A stretch of 64,000 nt of DNA, taken from Buddleja alternifolia. Taxonomy: Eukaryota; Streptophyta; Magnoliopsida; Lamiales; Scrophulariaceae. The stretch is from positions 2,609,001 through 2,673,000 of the forward strand of contig CM033403.1 of NCBI GenBank assembly GCA_019426215.1. The letters run 5' to 3'. The position numbers and the translations under genes are program-made. Below are positions 46,503 through 58,269 of the stretch, one piece after another. Below the pieces are notes generated by a model. It did no database searches, was not told where the DNA came from, and saw only the letters and a program-made list of their open reading frames with translations. The stretch's first letter is position 1. Each line of letters starts with the position of its first letter.

Positions 46503-49025
46503 CCATCTCCCATTCCAAACGTGTCAACGTAAGAAAATGCCAACAATTATAATTCATTCTTATTTTGATCTCTCTATCTATATATCTTCCCCCTTAACCC
46601 ATGTACTCACCGCTTGTTTGGTGTGTAATCAGCCCCTTAATTTCTCTCAAATGCAAGGGATATTTGAAGAAAGAAATTCAATAGGAGGGATCATCTTTTC
46701 TTGTTCATCTTTTAAGGTATAGTAGCTAACTTATATATTACGTGTGTATGTTTGAAGGTGTGTATTTACTTATATTTTAGATGTAAAGGCCTGGAAATTG
46801 AACGTATTGTAACATATATGTATTCTAGTTAACTTGATTTGCATGAGAACCAGTTTTTTGAAATTTCAGTTTCTGCTTTAGATGATTAAGGCTCTATTCA
46901 ATCGACCAAACTTGTGAATTTGATTATAGTAAATTTTCTGGAATGACTTGAGTGTGTTCGAAACGTCTCTGAAGATTAGAAGTTTGTGGAATTTTCTAAA
47001 ATTCGTTCAAAGAGACTGCCAGGCTGTTAGCGTGATTGAACTATGCCACTGTTTTGAACCTACTTGAACAACCTGGAGATATGTTTTTACTCCGAAACAT
47101 TTTATGTACTATTATATGTGTGTTGTAAACGTTTTCCCAAAAGTTGGGAGCTTTTGGAGTAGAAGAGGATTTTATAAAAATATTTTAATGAAACTGCCAT
47201 ATTCCTTTGGTAGAATGAAGCAAGTTTATGTTTTCAGCATACTTGTCATACTTATAACTTTTATTTCATTCCCAAATGTTTACTGTAACATTACGTACAT
47301 GTTGGTAGTGTGTCGTCAAATTTTGGGAATTTTTCAAGAAACAAAGTATTTAATAAAATTGTTTGAAACTTAAGTGTCTTTCCTGAAAATGTTCCAAGCG
47401 CAGCCACGGTTTGGGGAGTGAATCACCCAGTTAATATGTTAATTATATCGGGGATTTTTATGACATGTTATTAAATGTGATTCTTCTGTTCTTAAAAAGT
47501 TTTAGAGCAAAATGTTACTCAAGGAAGTTATGAAAAATTCTATTGTGAAGCTGCTTCGTTATATAGCTTACTTGACACTTGTTTGAACCAAATTGCCTAC
47601 ATGTCAAGGTTCTACTATATGTGTATACGACTTGATTTATTTGGTTGGATTATAAAGTATCATTGGTTTGAAAGTATGACGGTATATTTGGATAGCAGGA
47701 TGGATCGGTGGTTCAGACGAGACACGAGACTACAACGCCGAGTAGCAACAGTGAGGGTTTCTCTTCTCCTTGAAACTTTTTAATTGCTTTACTTACTTGC
47801 GATTGTCTTGTTTCGTTCTACAAATATCTGACCGGTATCTTGATGATTGGTTCGTGATGATTGTTGATTCCTAAATATTCCGTTCCGCTCAATATCTCGT
47901 TATCCTCGATGATCATTCCTTTTGCATCGATGGTATACGTCTTCCTTGAAATGATATTTGGTCTAGTCGGTGTCAATTCTCTTGAGTTTTATCATACCAA
48001 TATCAAGTTCTTGTCCATTGAATCTTATGGAGACCATTGTACTTCTTGGCTCTACTCCGTCGGATAAGGGAGTAAGTGCTATGCGAGGCAAAGTGCTACG
48101 CGACGGCGGGAGCCACATCTTGAGCCCGCAGGAGCCACCTCTAGAGTCCTGATGTCCAGCATCCATCAGCGATGCGTCCCTTTTCTTGATTTAAAGCTTT
48201 GATTCTTAAAGACAGACTGAAGAGAGCTAAGTGCTACGCCGTGGGAGCCACCTCTTGAGGCTTCGGCACAAAGTTCTACACGGTGGGAGCCACCTCTAGA
48301 GTCCCGACACCTATAGATCAATGAAGGGAGCTAAGTGCTATACGGGGAAAAGTACTACGCTACGGCGAGAGCCACCTCTTAAGCCCGTAGGAGCCACGTC
48401 TAGAGTCCTGATACTTGAAACCATATGGTATGTATTGAAAGTTGTGAAGTCTCCCACTGACAGTGGGGAGATAGAACACAATCGTTTGACATGAGTTCTA
48501 AATTACACGAGTTGTTCTCTTCGTTCTTACTTCGTTTGGATAATCTATTGTTCGCCCTTCTGATATCTTGATTGATTCATTTACTTACCAATGCTTGTTT
48601 CTATTATAATCTTCCATTGTAGATTCCACTTCAAATATTAAAGGTAAAGCAAACCGTTAACCTACCTTTCTGAGTCATTCGCACTCACCCATCTTTCTTT
48701 CTTTCTTTTCAGATAAGCTTAGTATGTCGGATACGAAGGGAGAAAGGAGGAGTAAAGAAAGCATTGGTTCGTTGCTATTACAGGGAGTTATGTTTTGGGA
48801 TGTAACATTGTGTATGTATATGTATTGTCTTGGAGACCTTTGATTGAGAGTTGTCTTTGACTTATGTATGATTGATGAAGGATGTATTGTTGATTTAATT
48901 GGAATGCAAAAGTTTAGCTTCAGTAGATGACGTATTGGTATAGTTCTGATGCTTAGTGCTGGCTCGAGAAAGGAAGGTCTCCTGGATCGAGCTAGCGTCG
49001 CGGTGTAGTGGGCCACCCTGATCGG
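46503..49025 (+). repeat. Left LTR of the Tekay-like element, second part
   Basis: Continues the LTR after element B. It holds imperfect tandem repeats of GTGGGAGCCACCTCT at about 48055-48420. It ends at GATCGG just before the primer site; compared with the right LTR (GATCGGTGGGCGCTACA) its last 10 or so bases are deleted. Open frames of up to 89 codons near 47104 recur in the right LTR and are not genes. Confidence 0.75.
48055..48420 (+). repeat. Degenerate tandem repeats in the Tekay-like LTR
   Basis: About five units built on AAGTGCTACGC, GGGAGCCACCTCT and TAGAGTCC, of unequal length. A matching array with its own deletions is at about 52140-52500. Confidence 0.75.
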
Positions 49026-49037
49026 TGGTATCAGAGC
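49026..49037 (+). promoter_or_regulatory. Primer binding site (initiator-Met)
   Basis: TGGTATCAGAGC, the standard plant initiator-Met tRNA complement, directly after the left LTR. Confidence 0.9.
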
Positions 49038-51087
49038 TCGGGTTAGTATCCTGAGCTATAGCAAGATAAGATCTCTAGACTGTAAAATTGATTTATGATT
49101 GGTTGAGCTTAGGAGGTGAGTTTTTGAAGACTAGATATATAAATAGACTGGTGAAATAAGGCGGATGTAAGATGTGAGAGTCTCATCAAAGTCAATATTG
49201 AGGATGACATTACGTTATCATTAGTACATAGTGCTTCCTCAGAATTACCTGTTGTACGCTCGAAATGCTTCCTCAGAATTACCTGTTGTACGCTCGAAAA
49301 ATCTATCTCATGAATTACCTTTTTTGGTTTTTTACTAGAGACAACTCCAGTTATCCTAGGCTCTTAGTTTAGGTCCCTCAGTCACATATAGCGTAATCGA
49401 TTATGATTTAGATATTTTTCCTCTTGAACAATAATATTAGTAGGTCAGTATTTAAATTGTGGTAGATCACTGTTAGGATGGCCAGCCAACATGTGATTCA
49501 TTACAATTATGGTACTGATTTTAGAACCGAACCTAAGTTGAGAATAAGGAATGCTTTTCCTTCCTCTAAGGCGTGATAGGTTCATTAGGTAAGTGGTAAC
49601 TACGAGTCTAAGCGAGTAAGCTTTTATATTCCTCGAACCCTGTTAAGTTCTTTGTTATCAATACCTGCCATCTATGTTGCACAGACACGGACACGTAGAC
49701 ACGGACACTGCACGACACGGACATGGGACACGTCAATTCTTAAAAAATTAGGACACGGACACGGCTCGGACACGTCTGCCCATATTTTATATATATATAT
49801 ATAATATGTTATAAACTTATGAGTAATTGAACACCTATTAGACAATAATCAACAATTCAACAACTTATTAATAACAACCTATATATATATATATATATTC
49901 ACTATTTGTATATGAGCAACCTATTTTTACACAAAATAACAACTTATTAATGACAATGCTTCTGTAAACTATAAAACTTCATCTATATATAATTACATAT
50001 ATATATATATAAATACATTTATATTAAAAATATAAAAAAAATACAAAAAATCAGCCCGAAGTGTCCTGGCCGTGTCCGTGCCGTGTCCTGGCCGTGTCAG
50101 TGCCATGTCCGAGCTGTGTCCTAGTTTTATTTAATTATTTTTAATTCTGGACACACCATTGCCGTGTCCGACACGTCCCGGTGCCGTGTCCGTGTCCGAC
50201 GTGTGTCGGACACTGCACGGGGTGATTTTTACTCGTGTCCGTGCATCATAGCCTGCCATTCTTGAGATTTTTACTCACTTGAATTACCTTGAACCATTTC
50301 ATGACAATCTCATGAGTTTTGATCCGTCATATCTTTTATTAAATTGGTGTTATCAGCAGTTGAAGCACTTTCCTGTTCTAGAGTATTCATTATAGAACTG
50401 AAAACCTTATCGTGCTTAATTTTTGAAATCCTATTAATTTCTTTCAAAGACAAGACCTTCTATTTATTCATTTTTGCTTTTTAATCGAATTTTTAGATTT
50501 GTATTACCTGTATTCTCGAAACTCCTATTCATTGATATTTTCTTGTGACTCTTGTTCACCTCTCAAAATATAGTTGATTATAATCGCTACTCCTGGGTAC
50601 CAAATTCAATTTTATACATTTGAGGACTCTTTTATTTGAGATTGAACATTCTTCCAAGCCCTTTGTGCATTGCTCCCATTGGCATCTATTTATCAATGAT
50701 CTTGAGTTGAAAATTCTATTTTCTCCGTTCTTTGGAGTCCTATATTGTCTCCTCGAATTTACAACGTCTCGTGATTATTAATCTTTTCTCCTATCTAAGT
50801 CATTGTTGTGGAACTTCTTAGCATGCCATACCTCTTTCGTTCAAAATAATAAAAAAAAAAAATGAAATCTAGATACTTGACCTCGTCAACTACCTTATAC
50901 TTCTTGCTAATAAGGGTTCAATCGTGATCGACCAGCTTGCATCAGAATCACTTTACCCTCTCGTTCAATTGTCTTGAAACCCTTGAGCTTATATTCCTTA
51001 CCTGAGATACATATACTCTAATAGCTCGAGTGAACACTCAAAAAAAATAAAAAATTCTTGGTTAGATGTTTCAGTTATATTGTCGCC
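49038..51087 (+). other. Deleted interior of the Tekay-like element
   Basis: No gag or pol domain in any frame. A 24-bp direct repeat (GCTTCCTCAGAATTACCTG at 49229 and 49267) and the MITE at 49672 are the only structures seen. Either a non-autonomous derivative or a large deletion. Confidence 0.6.
49672..50251. mobile_element. Foldback MITE with GACACGG-repeat arms and 8-bp TSD (hAT-like)
   Basis: Termini CTATGTTGCAC and GTGCATCATAG pair at 10 of 11 bases. The flanks CCTGCCAT at 49664-49671 and 50252-50259 are identical 8-mers. Left arm: repeated ACACGGACACG words. Right arm: the complement, CGTGTCCGTGCCGTG-type words. The middle is AT-rich with (AT)n. No protein. The 8-bp TSD suggests hAT-transposase mobilisation, which is inference. 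Confidence 0.85.
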
Positions 51088-53121
51088 CTTATTTTGATCT
51101 CTCTATCTATATATCTTCCCCTTAACCCATGTACCCACTGTTTTGAACCTATTTGAACAACCTGGAGCTATGTTTTTACGCCGAAACTTTTTATGTACTA
51201 TTATATGTATGTTGTAAATGTTTTTCCAAAAGTTGGGAGCTTTTGGAGTAGAAGAGGATTTTATAAAAATATTTTATTGAAACAGCCATATTCCTTTGCT
51301 AGAATGAAGCAAGTTTATGTTTTCAGCATACTTGTCATACTTATAACTTTTATTTCATTCCCAAATGTTTACTGTAACATTGCGTACGTGTTGGTAGTGT
51401 GTCTTCAAGTGTTCGGAATTTTTCAAGAACAGAGTATTTAATAAAATTGTTTGAAACTTAAGCGTCTTTCCTAAAAACATTCCAGGCGCAGCCACGGTTT
51501 GGGGAGTGAGTCGCCCAGTTAAAAATGTTAAATATATCGGGGATTTTTATGACATGCTCTTAAATGTGATTCTTCTGTTCTTAAAACGTTTTAGAGCAAA
51601 ATGTTACTCAAGAAATTTATGAGAATTTCTATTGTGAAGCTGCGTCATTATATAGCTTACTTGACACTTGTTTGAACCAAATTGCCTACATGTCAAGGTT
51701 CTACTATATGTGTTTACAACTTGCTTTATTTGGTTGGATTATAAAGTATCATTGGTTTGAAAGTATGATGGCATTTTTGGATAGCAGGATAGATTATGGT
51801 TCAGACGAGACACGAGACTACAACGCCGAGTAGCACTAGTGAGGGTTTCTCTTCTCCTTGAAACTCTTTAATTGCTTTACTTACTTGTGATTGTCTTGTT
51901 TCGTTCTACAAATATCTGATCGGTATCTTGATGATTGGTTCGTGATGATTGTTGATTCCTAAATATTCCGTTCGGCTCAATATCTCGTTATTCTCGATGA
52001 TCATTCCTTTTGCATCTATGGTATACGTCTTCCTTGAAATGATATTTGGTCTAGTCGGTGTCAATTCTCTTGAGTTTTATCGTACTAATATCGAGTTCTT
52101 GTCCATCGAATCTCGTTGAGACCATTGGACTTCTTGGCTCTACTCCGTCGGATAAGGGAGTAAGTGCTATGCGGGGCAAAGTGCTACGCAACGATGGGAG
52201 CCACCTCTTGAGTCCGTAGGAGCCTCCTCTAGAGTCCCGATGTGTGACATCTATCAGCGATGTGACCCTTTTCTTGATTTAAAGCTTTGACTCTTAAAGA
52301 CAGAGTGAAGGGAGCTAAGTGTTACACTTTGGGGGCCACCTCTTGAGGCTTCGGCGCAAAGTGCTACACGGTGGGAGCCACCTCTAGGGTCCCTACATCT
52401 ATAGATCAGTAAAGGGAGCTAAGTGCTATACTGCTACGCTACGGCGAGAGCCACCTCTTGAGCCCGGAGGAGTCACCTATAGAGTTCCGAGACTTGAAAC
52501 AATATGGTATGTATTGAAAGGTGTGGAGTCTCCCGCAGACAGTGGGGAGACGGAACACAATCGTTTGACATGAGTTGTAAATTACATGAGTTGTTCTCTT
52601 CGTTCTTACTTCATTTGGATACTCGATTGTTCACCCTTATGATATCTTGATTGATTCATTTACTTACCTATATATATGCTTGTTTTTGTTGTAATCTTCC
52701 GCTGCAGATTCCACTTCAAAGATCAAAGGTAAAGCAAACCGTTAACCTACCTCATTGAGTCATTCGGACTCACCCTTCCTTCTTTGTTTCTTTTCAGATA
52801 AGCTTAGTATGTCAGATACGAAGGGAGAATTAAGGAGAAAAGAAAGCATTGGTTTGTTGCTATTATAGGGAGTTATGTTTTGGGATGTAGCATTGGGTAT
52901 GTATATGTATTGTCTTGGAGACCTTTGATTGAGAGTTGTCATTGACTTATGTAAGATTGATGAAGGATGTATTGTTGATTTAATTAGAATGTAAAAATTT
53001 AGTTTCAGTAGATGACTTATTGGTATAGTTCTGATGCTTAGCGCTGGCTCGAGAAAGGAAGGTCTCCTGGATCGAGCTAGCGTCGTGGTGTAGCAGGCCA
53101 TCCTGATCGGTGGGCGCTACA
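51088..53121 (+). repeat. Right LTR of the Tekay-like element, 5'-truncated
   Basis: Homology with the left LTR begins at TTATTTTGATCTCTC (matching 46540) and skips about 460 bp (46590-47050) at CCCATGTAC. It then runs to the end GGCGCTACA before the CCGAC duplication. The first 540 or so bases of the LTR are absent. Confidence 0.8.
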
Positions 53122-53223
53122 CCGACGATAGCAGGCTGGCTAGCTGTGAGCCCGTCTAGGAAAATATGTGGGAACGGAGAGGAGAAAAAGGGGAAAAAAA
53201 GAAGGTGAAAAATATTGTGAAAG

Positions 53224-53430
53224 GCAAGTCTCCACGATTACTAGAGTGAAGGACAAGATTCCACGATTGCTAAAAAGTGAAAATCAAGTCTCCACAATTG
53301 CTAGAATGAAAGACAAGTCTCTACGATTGTCAGAAAATGAAATGCAAGTTCCACGATTGCAAAGAAGAATGAAAGGCAAGTCTCCACGATTGCAAAAGAA
53401 AGTGAAGTGCAAGTCCCCATGATTGCATGC
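53224..53430. repeat. Minisatellite of about 30-33 bp in the Tat 3' region
   Basis: Seven degenerate units, each with CAAGTCTCCACGATTG-like sequence followed by an A-rich spacer (AGAATGAAAG). The plus-strand frame across it stays open only because of the period. Arrays like this are common in the 3' untranslated part of Tat elements. Confidence 0.85.
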
Positions 53431-54138
53431 CTGGATCATCCGACAGAGCTGTAGGCTGTGGCTCAGCTCATGCTGGATGATGTTCTTTGACAACTGACGA
53501 GTTTGTGTACTTTTAAAAGGAACATTTGGAATTTTATTCACAGGGAAAACCATAAATCATAAGTATGGATTAAGCCTCAAAGGTATGACTATTAATTTCA
53601 TCAATTTTTGTACCATTTTTTATCATGAATAGAGTATTCACCGGGGAATTATTATCAAAAGGTTAACTTGCTCTCCCTGGAGAGAGGAGTTACTATTTTT
53701 TGTTTTTAGTTTTCAACTATGCAGGAGTGATATAAAACTAACCTTAGCATTCAAAGTATGAACAAGTAAGTATGATCATGTTATATCCTATAAACGTTAT
53801 GATGAACATATGTAAAGATGCAGGAAAAAAGGGAGATAAATACTTAAAAACATTTCATAAAAGCTGGGAAATTCTAGGCATACATCTGCCCTAACTTGGG
53901 CAGATGGTGGAAAGGAAACTACGAGTCTCTTCGCCCTAACTTGGGTAGGACAGGAAAGAAAAACAAGTTGTCCAAAAGGGGCTACACATGCCCATTCAAA
54001 ATACTAAGCAGGAACATAAAATTGTCAAAATACTATGTCCAAGGCCTCCTGCAGGTCTGCAGCTTGGCCAGCAAGGTAAGCTTGCAGATCTGCCTCCACC
54101 AATTTCTTCTTAGCATCTAGCTTCTGATAGCTGGATTC
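53431..54138. other. Tat 3' untranslated region, nothing recognised
   Basis: No coding frame or repeat is identified except CCCTAACTTGGG, which occurs twice (53890 and 53934). Confidence 0.5.
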
Positions 54139-55379
54139 CTAGGATCGAGCCTCTTGCAGCAGTTTCTTCTCCTTGGCTCCCCATGAGCCTTGAGCCTTTT
54201 TTAGTTGTTCCTGGATTTTGCTAAGCTTTCTCTGCACCTTTTTAACTTTTTTAGACCTACTCAGGTCTACTAGAGCTCTACCACACAACAAGAAAAACTG
54301 CAGACAAGCATAACAAATTGAGATATTATAAACTCTGGAAGGAATCACAAACCATGATAGCATTATAACAAATTTACCTTGGGCGCTAAAGCCACAGTAG
54401 CATCAAAGAATCAGATGGTTGCAGGTGATCCAGATGGTGACGATCAATAGAATTGGCCATGTTTCGCAAAATATCCAACATCACAAACTGTTCCTTGCTC
54501 TTCAGAGCTGATTGAGGAGGAACATCCTGGGCCCGAGAACGGGTTCGCAGGGCAGGAGGATCAGGAGTGGAGAACTGGAGCTGGGAAAGGTTATCTCCTA
54601 TAGGCGCACCTGTGTTTCTACGCTTGGCAGAAGGCATATCTGGCAAAGCATCATGGCTAGTCACTCTCTTGCCAGAGGCTAGCTCTCTGGCCAAAGCTGG
54701 ATTGTGGTAAGAGCGAGCCGATTCAGCTTGGCCAGAAGAGGGGCAAGACATAGAAGCAGGAGCAGCCACTGAGATGGGCACTGTTGGTAAGGGTCCACCA
54801 GGAGGAGGAGGAGGCAGATCCGGCTGTTCAGTAGAGGCAGGCTTCTTCCTGCAGTAGACGACCTCTTTATCTCGTGAAGCTTCCATTAAACTTTTTGAGA
54901 GAGGAAAACAAAAATACGTAAGCAGGGGATATATCATAATATGCAAATACAAAAATAACAGGCAAACCAAGAAATGCTCTACCTATAGTTTCACCAAGAA
55001 AATTTGACCCAACAGAACTCAAACTAAAATGGTGTAAAAGGCGAGTATTAGTCAACTTGCCCAAATCACGATTTTACCAATTCAAATATGCAAGTAGTTG
55101 TTTGTACATATCAAGCATATTTTTTGGAGGATAGGCATTGGATCCTTCAACCTTTTCCAAGAATTCACGACGAAAATTCCATTCTACACCTACGGGAGGA
55201 GCAATGAAAAAGTAATTGCTTTTCCATTGCTTTTCTGTGGTGGGATAAATGGAGAAGAAAGTACTTTCATCCCTGGAAGTTAAATAAAACACACCTCCAT
55301 CACCAGAAGAGGATCGAGGAAGGAACAAGGAGTAGAAAAAAATCAGAAGAAGGCAATTAATGGAGCCCCTGGAGCCCAA
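54139..55379 (-). pseudogene. Antisense gene of the Tat element (aORF), multi-exon, decayed
   Basis: Three minus-strand coding blocks lie between pol and the 3' LTR. Block 1 (55379-55074, possibly continuing past the stop to about 54990) has TTEKQWKSNYFFIAPP and GVEWNFRREFLEKVEGS. Block 2 (about 54890-54386) is Pro/Ser-rich with PSAKRRNTGAPIG and TRSRAQDVPPQS. Block 3 (54297-54139) is a Lys/Gln-rich coiled coil. A good intron, AAG/GTAAAT to CTGCAG/TTTTTC, lies at 54377-54298; another is likely near 54982-54891 but its phase does not fit. Antisense ORFs at this place are known in Tat elements; their role is unknown. The frames no longer join, so I call it decayed. Confidence 0.65.
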
Positions 55380-55894
55380 GGCTTAATGGGCCGAAATGCA
55401 TTACAAACATGTACTTGGACTCTTCTAGAAGGAAGTAAGCCCAACCCGGCACCTCTGGACGACCCTCCACCTGGATCTACAAAGGAGAATATTTCTATAT
55501 TAGGCAATGCTGGAGATAAGAAACAATTAAGTTAAAGACTTTCCTAAAAGAAGACTTGAGGTAATCAAGCTCAATATATGGAGCAAATCAGCATTTATGC
55601 CTCCAAGATTAGAAGATTATGTCTTCTATTTATTATTATATGTATTTTAGGCTTAGTTGACTTACCATATTTTGTCATGACCCTCAAAAACTTGTATATA
55701 AGCATACCGTGGAAGCAGAATAAAGTGGACACTCATTTCTCCCGTGGACGTAGGTCTAATTTTTGGACCGAACCACGTTAAATCCCTTGTTATTTACATT
55801 ATTTCTTTCATATTATATATTATATCACACAATTATACTCATATTATCCCAAATATTAATATAAATATTATTGGTGTGAAATTCACACACATCA
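55361..55894 (+). repeat. 3' LTR of the Tat element
   Basis: GGAGCCCAAG to CACACACATCA matches the 5' LTR with scattered differences. The first 40 or so bases of the LTR are missing, so the start near 55361 is approximate. TATATAAG at about 55695 matches the 5' LTR TATA box. Followed by AGTAC. Confidence 0.8.
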
Positions 55895-56008
55895 AGTACA
55901 TATATCAAAACCATTAATACATAAATAAAAAGTACAAACATTAAGAAATAAATATTAATTAATCATTAGTAAAGCCTTGTTCATACAATACTCATTCGAT
56001 AGATATGA

Positions 56009-56280
56009 TGACACGATTATTTCCTAGCAAAAGAACTAGGTCGTGAAGTAATAGAGTGGATAGTGAGTCCCAACGTGTATCGTTTAGACTACTATATTAC
56101 CCCATTCAATGATTGTGACTACTAGATTACCCAATTTTAAGTTAACTCAATTGTATTGAGAGATGTGTTAGATTATAAAACTAAAGCTAACGAAAACGAA
56201 GTAATAAACAAACTAAGATATCAAATGGAATGAGATGATTAGGATATGATCCAACTATTCTTTTTTGCATCAATTAACTC
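56009..56280 (-). repeat. Diverged Athila-type LTR end (tentative)
   Basis: TGACACGATTATTTCC is followed by ACTAGGTCGTGAAGTAATAG, AGTGGATAGTGAGTCC. This follows the order of the element B LTR end (CACTAGTCGTGTGTAGTAATAAG, GTGGACAAAAAGTCC) but is much altered. The other end is not found. Confidence 0.4.
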
Positions 56281-57592
56281 TAAATGCAAAGGAAAATACA
56301 TAGTATTTGGTCCAAGTATAATAATGTATATTATTAAATTATACATTATTTCAGAATAGTGTATAAATACTAACAAGTTCTTCATTGCATTTTCCCTAGT
56401 TTTTCTAGTTATTACATAATTCAATAATATACATTAATTATTACTAACAATATATTTTAGTTGATAAATTATCATATAATTGAATCTCGTAATAGATAAT
56501 TTATCAATTTTATTTTCTAGAAAATATTATATCTAGCATAATTTTTTTATATAGATGGTCGTATATTCTTATATATAATTTTTTTATAAATACGACAAAC
56601 ATATGTAACTATTTATATCATTTTATACATTGATACTTATTAAAAGTATTTAATATATATTAAATATTTATAATATCAAATATATGTACAAAATATAAAA
56701 TTATGCATATAGATTATAATTAAAATAAATTCATATTTTATAATAAATCTTAGATAAAATAATTATATATTCGACATATATAATTAATTGCTAATATTAA
56801 TCTATATATATATATATATATAACTGACAAATCGCTAATTCTATAAAATATTCGTGATAAATATTAAATACTTGAATATTGATAATCATATATTACTATG
56901 TCAGAAATCGAAATGCATATAAGTAACTAAACGAAGCTCATTAAAGCAACTTGTTTGTTGTAGTGGAGTGGTGGAAGTATCAATTTTGAGCTCCAAGGTC
57001 ATGGGTTTCAAATCTCTTGGGTAGCAAAACATTCAATTTTGTCCATTTGGCCTGCATGTCACCAATTCATTGTCCCTTTGACGACACATCATCAATTTTT
57101 CCTTTAGTTTTGGTATTTTCCGAAGCCAGATCAGCAATTTATGACATTTTTGGCTACCACGTCTGCAATTTTCGCCAAAAAGTACTCAATGTGCCAATAT
57201 TTGTATCATTACTGTACCTAAATTGCCACCATCCGACATATTAAAGTACCAAAATGGCGAACACGCCAAGTTAGTGTATGAAAAAGGTAATTTTGCCACA
57301 CTCATGAACTTTAGACGCGGATTCTATATTTATATATAAAATGAAATATGAGTTGAAACAATAGTTTAGAACATAAAAATAAAAAGTTCCAGTATAACAA
57401 AACATAACCGAACAACATTTTATTTTTTAAGAACACTTCATGAAGAAAACAAATTGTTTGTCTTTTACATTCTTATAATCGAAATCTGAAAATGAAATCA
57501 AACAGACATATTGTTGCTCTTATTCGAAGGTCATATATCTATCTGGCCAAAGAAAGAACTGGATTCAAATTGAGTTCATATTGCACAACTTT
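56281..57592. other. AT-rich DNA without a gene
   Basis: No coding signal up to the acyltransferase pseudogene. Includes the diverged repeat copy 2 at about 56660-57290 and (AT)n runs near 56800. The last 300 bp may be the 3' flank of the acyltransferase gene. Confidence 0.5.
56660..57290. repeat. Diverged dispersed repeat, copy 2
   Basis: Same orientation and block order as 19100-19665 (see that entry). The two copies are old and heavily diverged. Confidence 0.6.
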
Positions 57593-57911
57593 TCACTGCG
57601 ACAAATTGGTAAGAACCTTACCAAAAACTGTGGCGAAAGCATCCATATGAACTTTTGGCTTTGACACCCTCAAATTTCCATACCATTCTCAAAAGCTGTG
57701 GCGAAAGCCAATGCACAAGCCTTTTCCAGGGAATAGTGTTACTTGGAGAACCAAAACACGGCATGAAACCGAGTACTCTGAATGTGTTGATTTCAGAAGT
57801 TGAGGGGCATAAGCGCAAAAGTCATCAGAAGGCCATGGATGATTTCCGGTGAGGTGGTTGAAATCTGTGGCGTATTCAGAAATTGTGAGAGAAACTGAAT
57901 TACCAGATTCG
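57593..57911 (-). pseudogene. BAHD acyltransferase pseudogene, 3' piece
   Basis: Read on the minus strand from 57911: SGNSVSLTISEYATDFNHLT, GNHPWPSDDFCAYAPQL and VLVLQVTLFPGKGLCIGF, the classic BAHD segment that precedes the HxxxD motif. The motif itself is gone. A large deletion joins this to a C-terminal segment (SKPKVHMDAFATVFGKVL) ending at TGA 57593-57595. The DFGWG motif is also lost. BAHD enzymes transfer acyl groups from CoA, for example malonyl groups to flavonoid glucosides, in the cytosol. The start of the gene lies beyond the copia insertion at 62660-62968. Confidence 0.85.
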
Positions 57912-57979
57912 TGTTAGAGTTTATATTAGTATAAGTTTCCTTATTTATTTATTTCCTTATTATGCTTATTTATTGATTT
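57912..57979 (+). repeat. 5' LTR fragment of the Ale-like element
   Basis: About 68 bp match the start of the 3' LTR (TTATTTATTTATTTCC and GCTTATTTATTG in both). The rest of the LTR and the primer site are replaced by unrelated leader sequence. Confidence 0.7.
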
Positions 57980-58269
57980 GAGCCTAAACACATCCTAGGC
58001 CATTAAAAAATACAAGACAGCCGCCGCCCTCGGCGCTGCCGTCATCTCCTTCTCTCCCTCTAAGTCTTTGCTCCCCTCAACACATTATCTCTCAGCACTA
58101 CTATCCCATCTCATCAAGGATTTTCATGCCTTTTCTCTCTTGCTGGCATTAATATTTCAAGCTTGGCTATTGTGGTTATCCACGACAATTATTCTCAATT
58201 ACTTTTTCTTCTCGCTATGTTCTATTTCCCTAGTTCGCTATATGTTTTTTCAATTTTTCTCCCTCTATC

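Larger units (their letters stand above)
36581..53121 (+). mobile_element. Long-LTR retrotransposon, probably gypsy chromovirus (Tekay/Del-like), internally deleted
   Basis: Flanked by CCGAC at 36576-36580 and 53122-53126. The left LTR starts TGTAACAACC and the right LTR ends GGCGCTACA. The primer site TGGTATCAGAGC is at 49026. LTRs of about 3 kb starting TGTAACA and initiator-Met priming fit Tekay/Del chromoviruses, but no protein domain survives, so the lineage is inferred. The interior is only about 1.5 kb once the MITE is removed. Element B sits in its left LTR. Confidence 0.75.
21955..55894 (+). mobile_element. Ty3/gypsy Tat-lineage retrotransposon, expanded by nested insertions
   Basis: The LTR pair is at 21955-22522 and 55361-55894. 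Flanks are AGTAT and AGTAC (4 of 5 bases), and the termini are TGATG...CATCA. Gag, protease, RT, RNase H, a second archaeal-type RNase H and integrase run in gypsy order at 22607-29948. A minus-strand gene lies before the 3' LTR. The double RNase H and the antisense gene are hallmarks of the Tat group. Inserted inside are 25361-26662, 30093-36235 and 36581-53121; without them the element is about 10 kb. Confidence 0.85.

Noticed and set aside
47104..47373. 89-codon hydrophobic frame, also at 51193-51441
   Set aside because: Inside both LTRs of the Tekay-like element; the second copy has diverged with no sign of frame constraint.
36581..53121. Direct assignment of the long-LTR element to Tekay by protein domains
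   Set aside because: No gag, RT or integrase could be found in its interior, so the lineage rests only on LTR and primer site traits.
53168..53422. 84-codon Lys/Arg-rich plus-strand frame
   Set aside because: Produced by a 30-33-bp minisatellite in the Tat 3' region; repeats of VSTI/KSPRL have no independent support.
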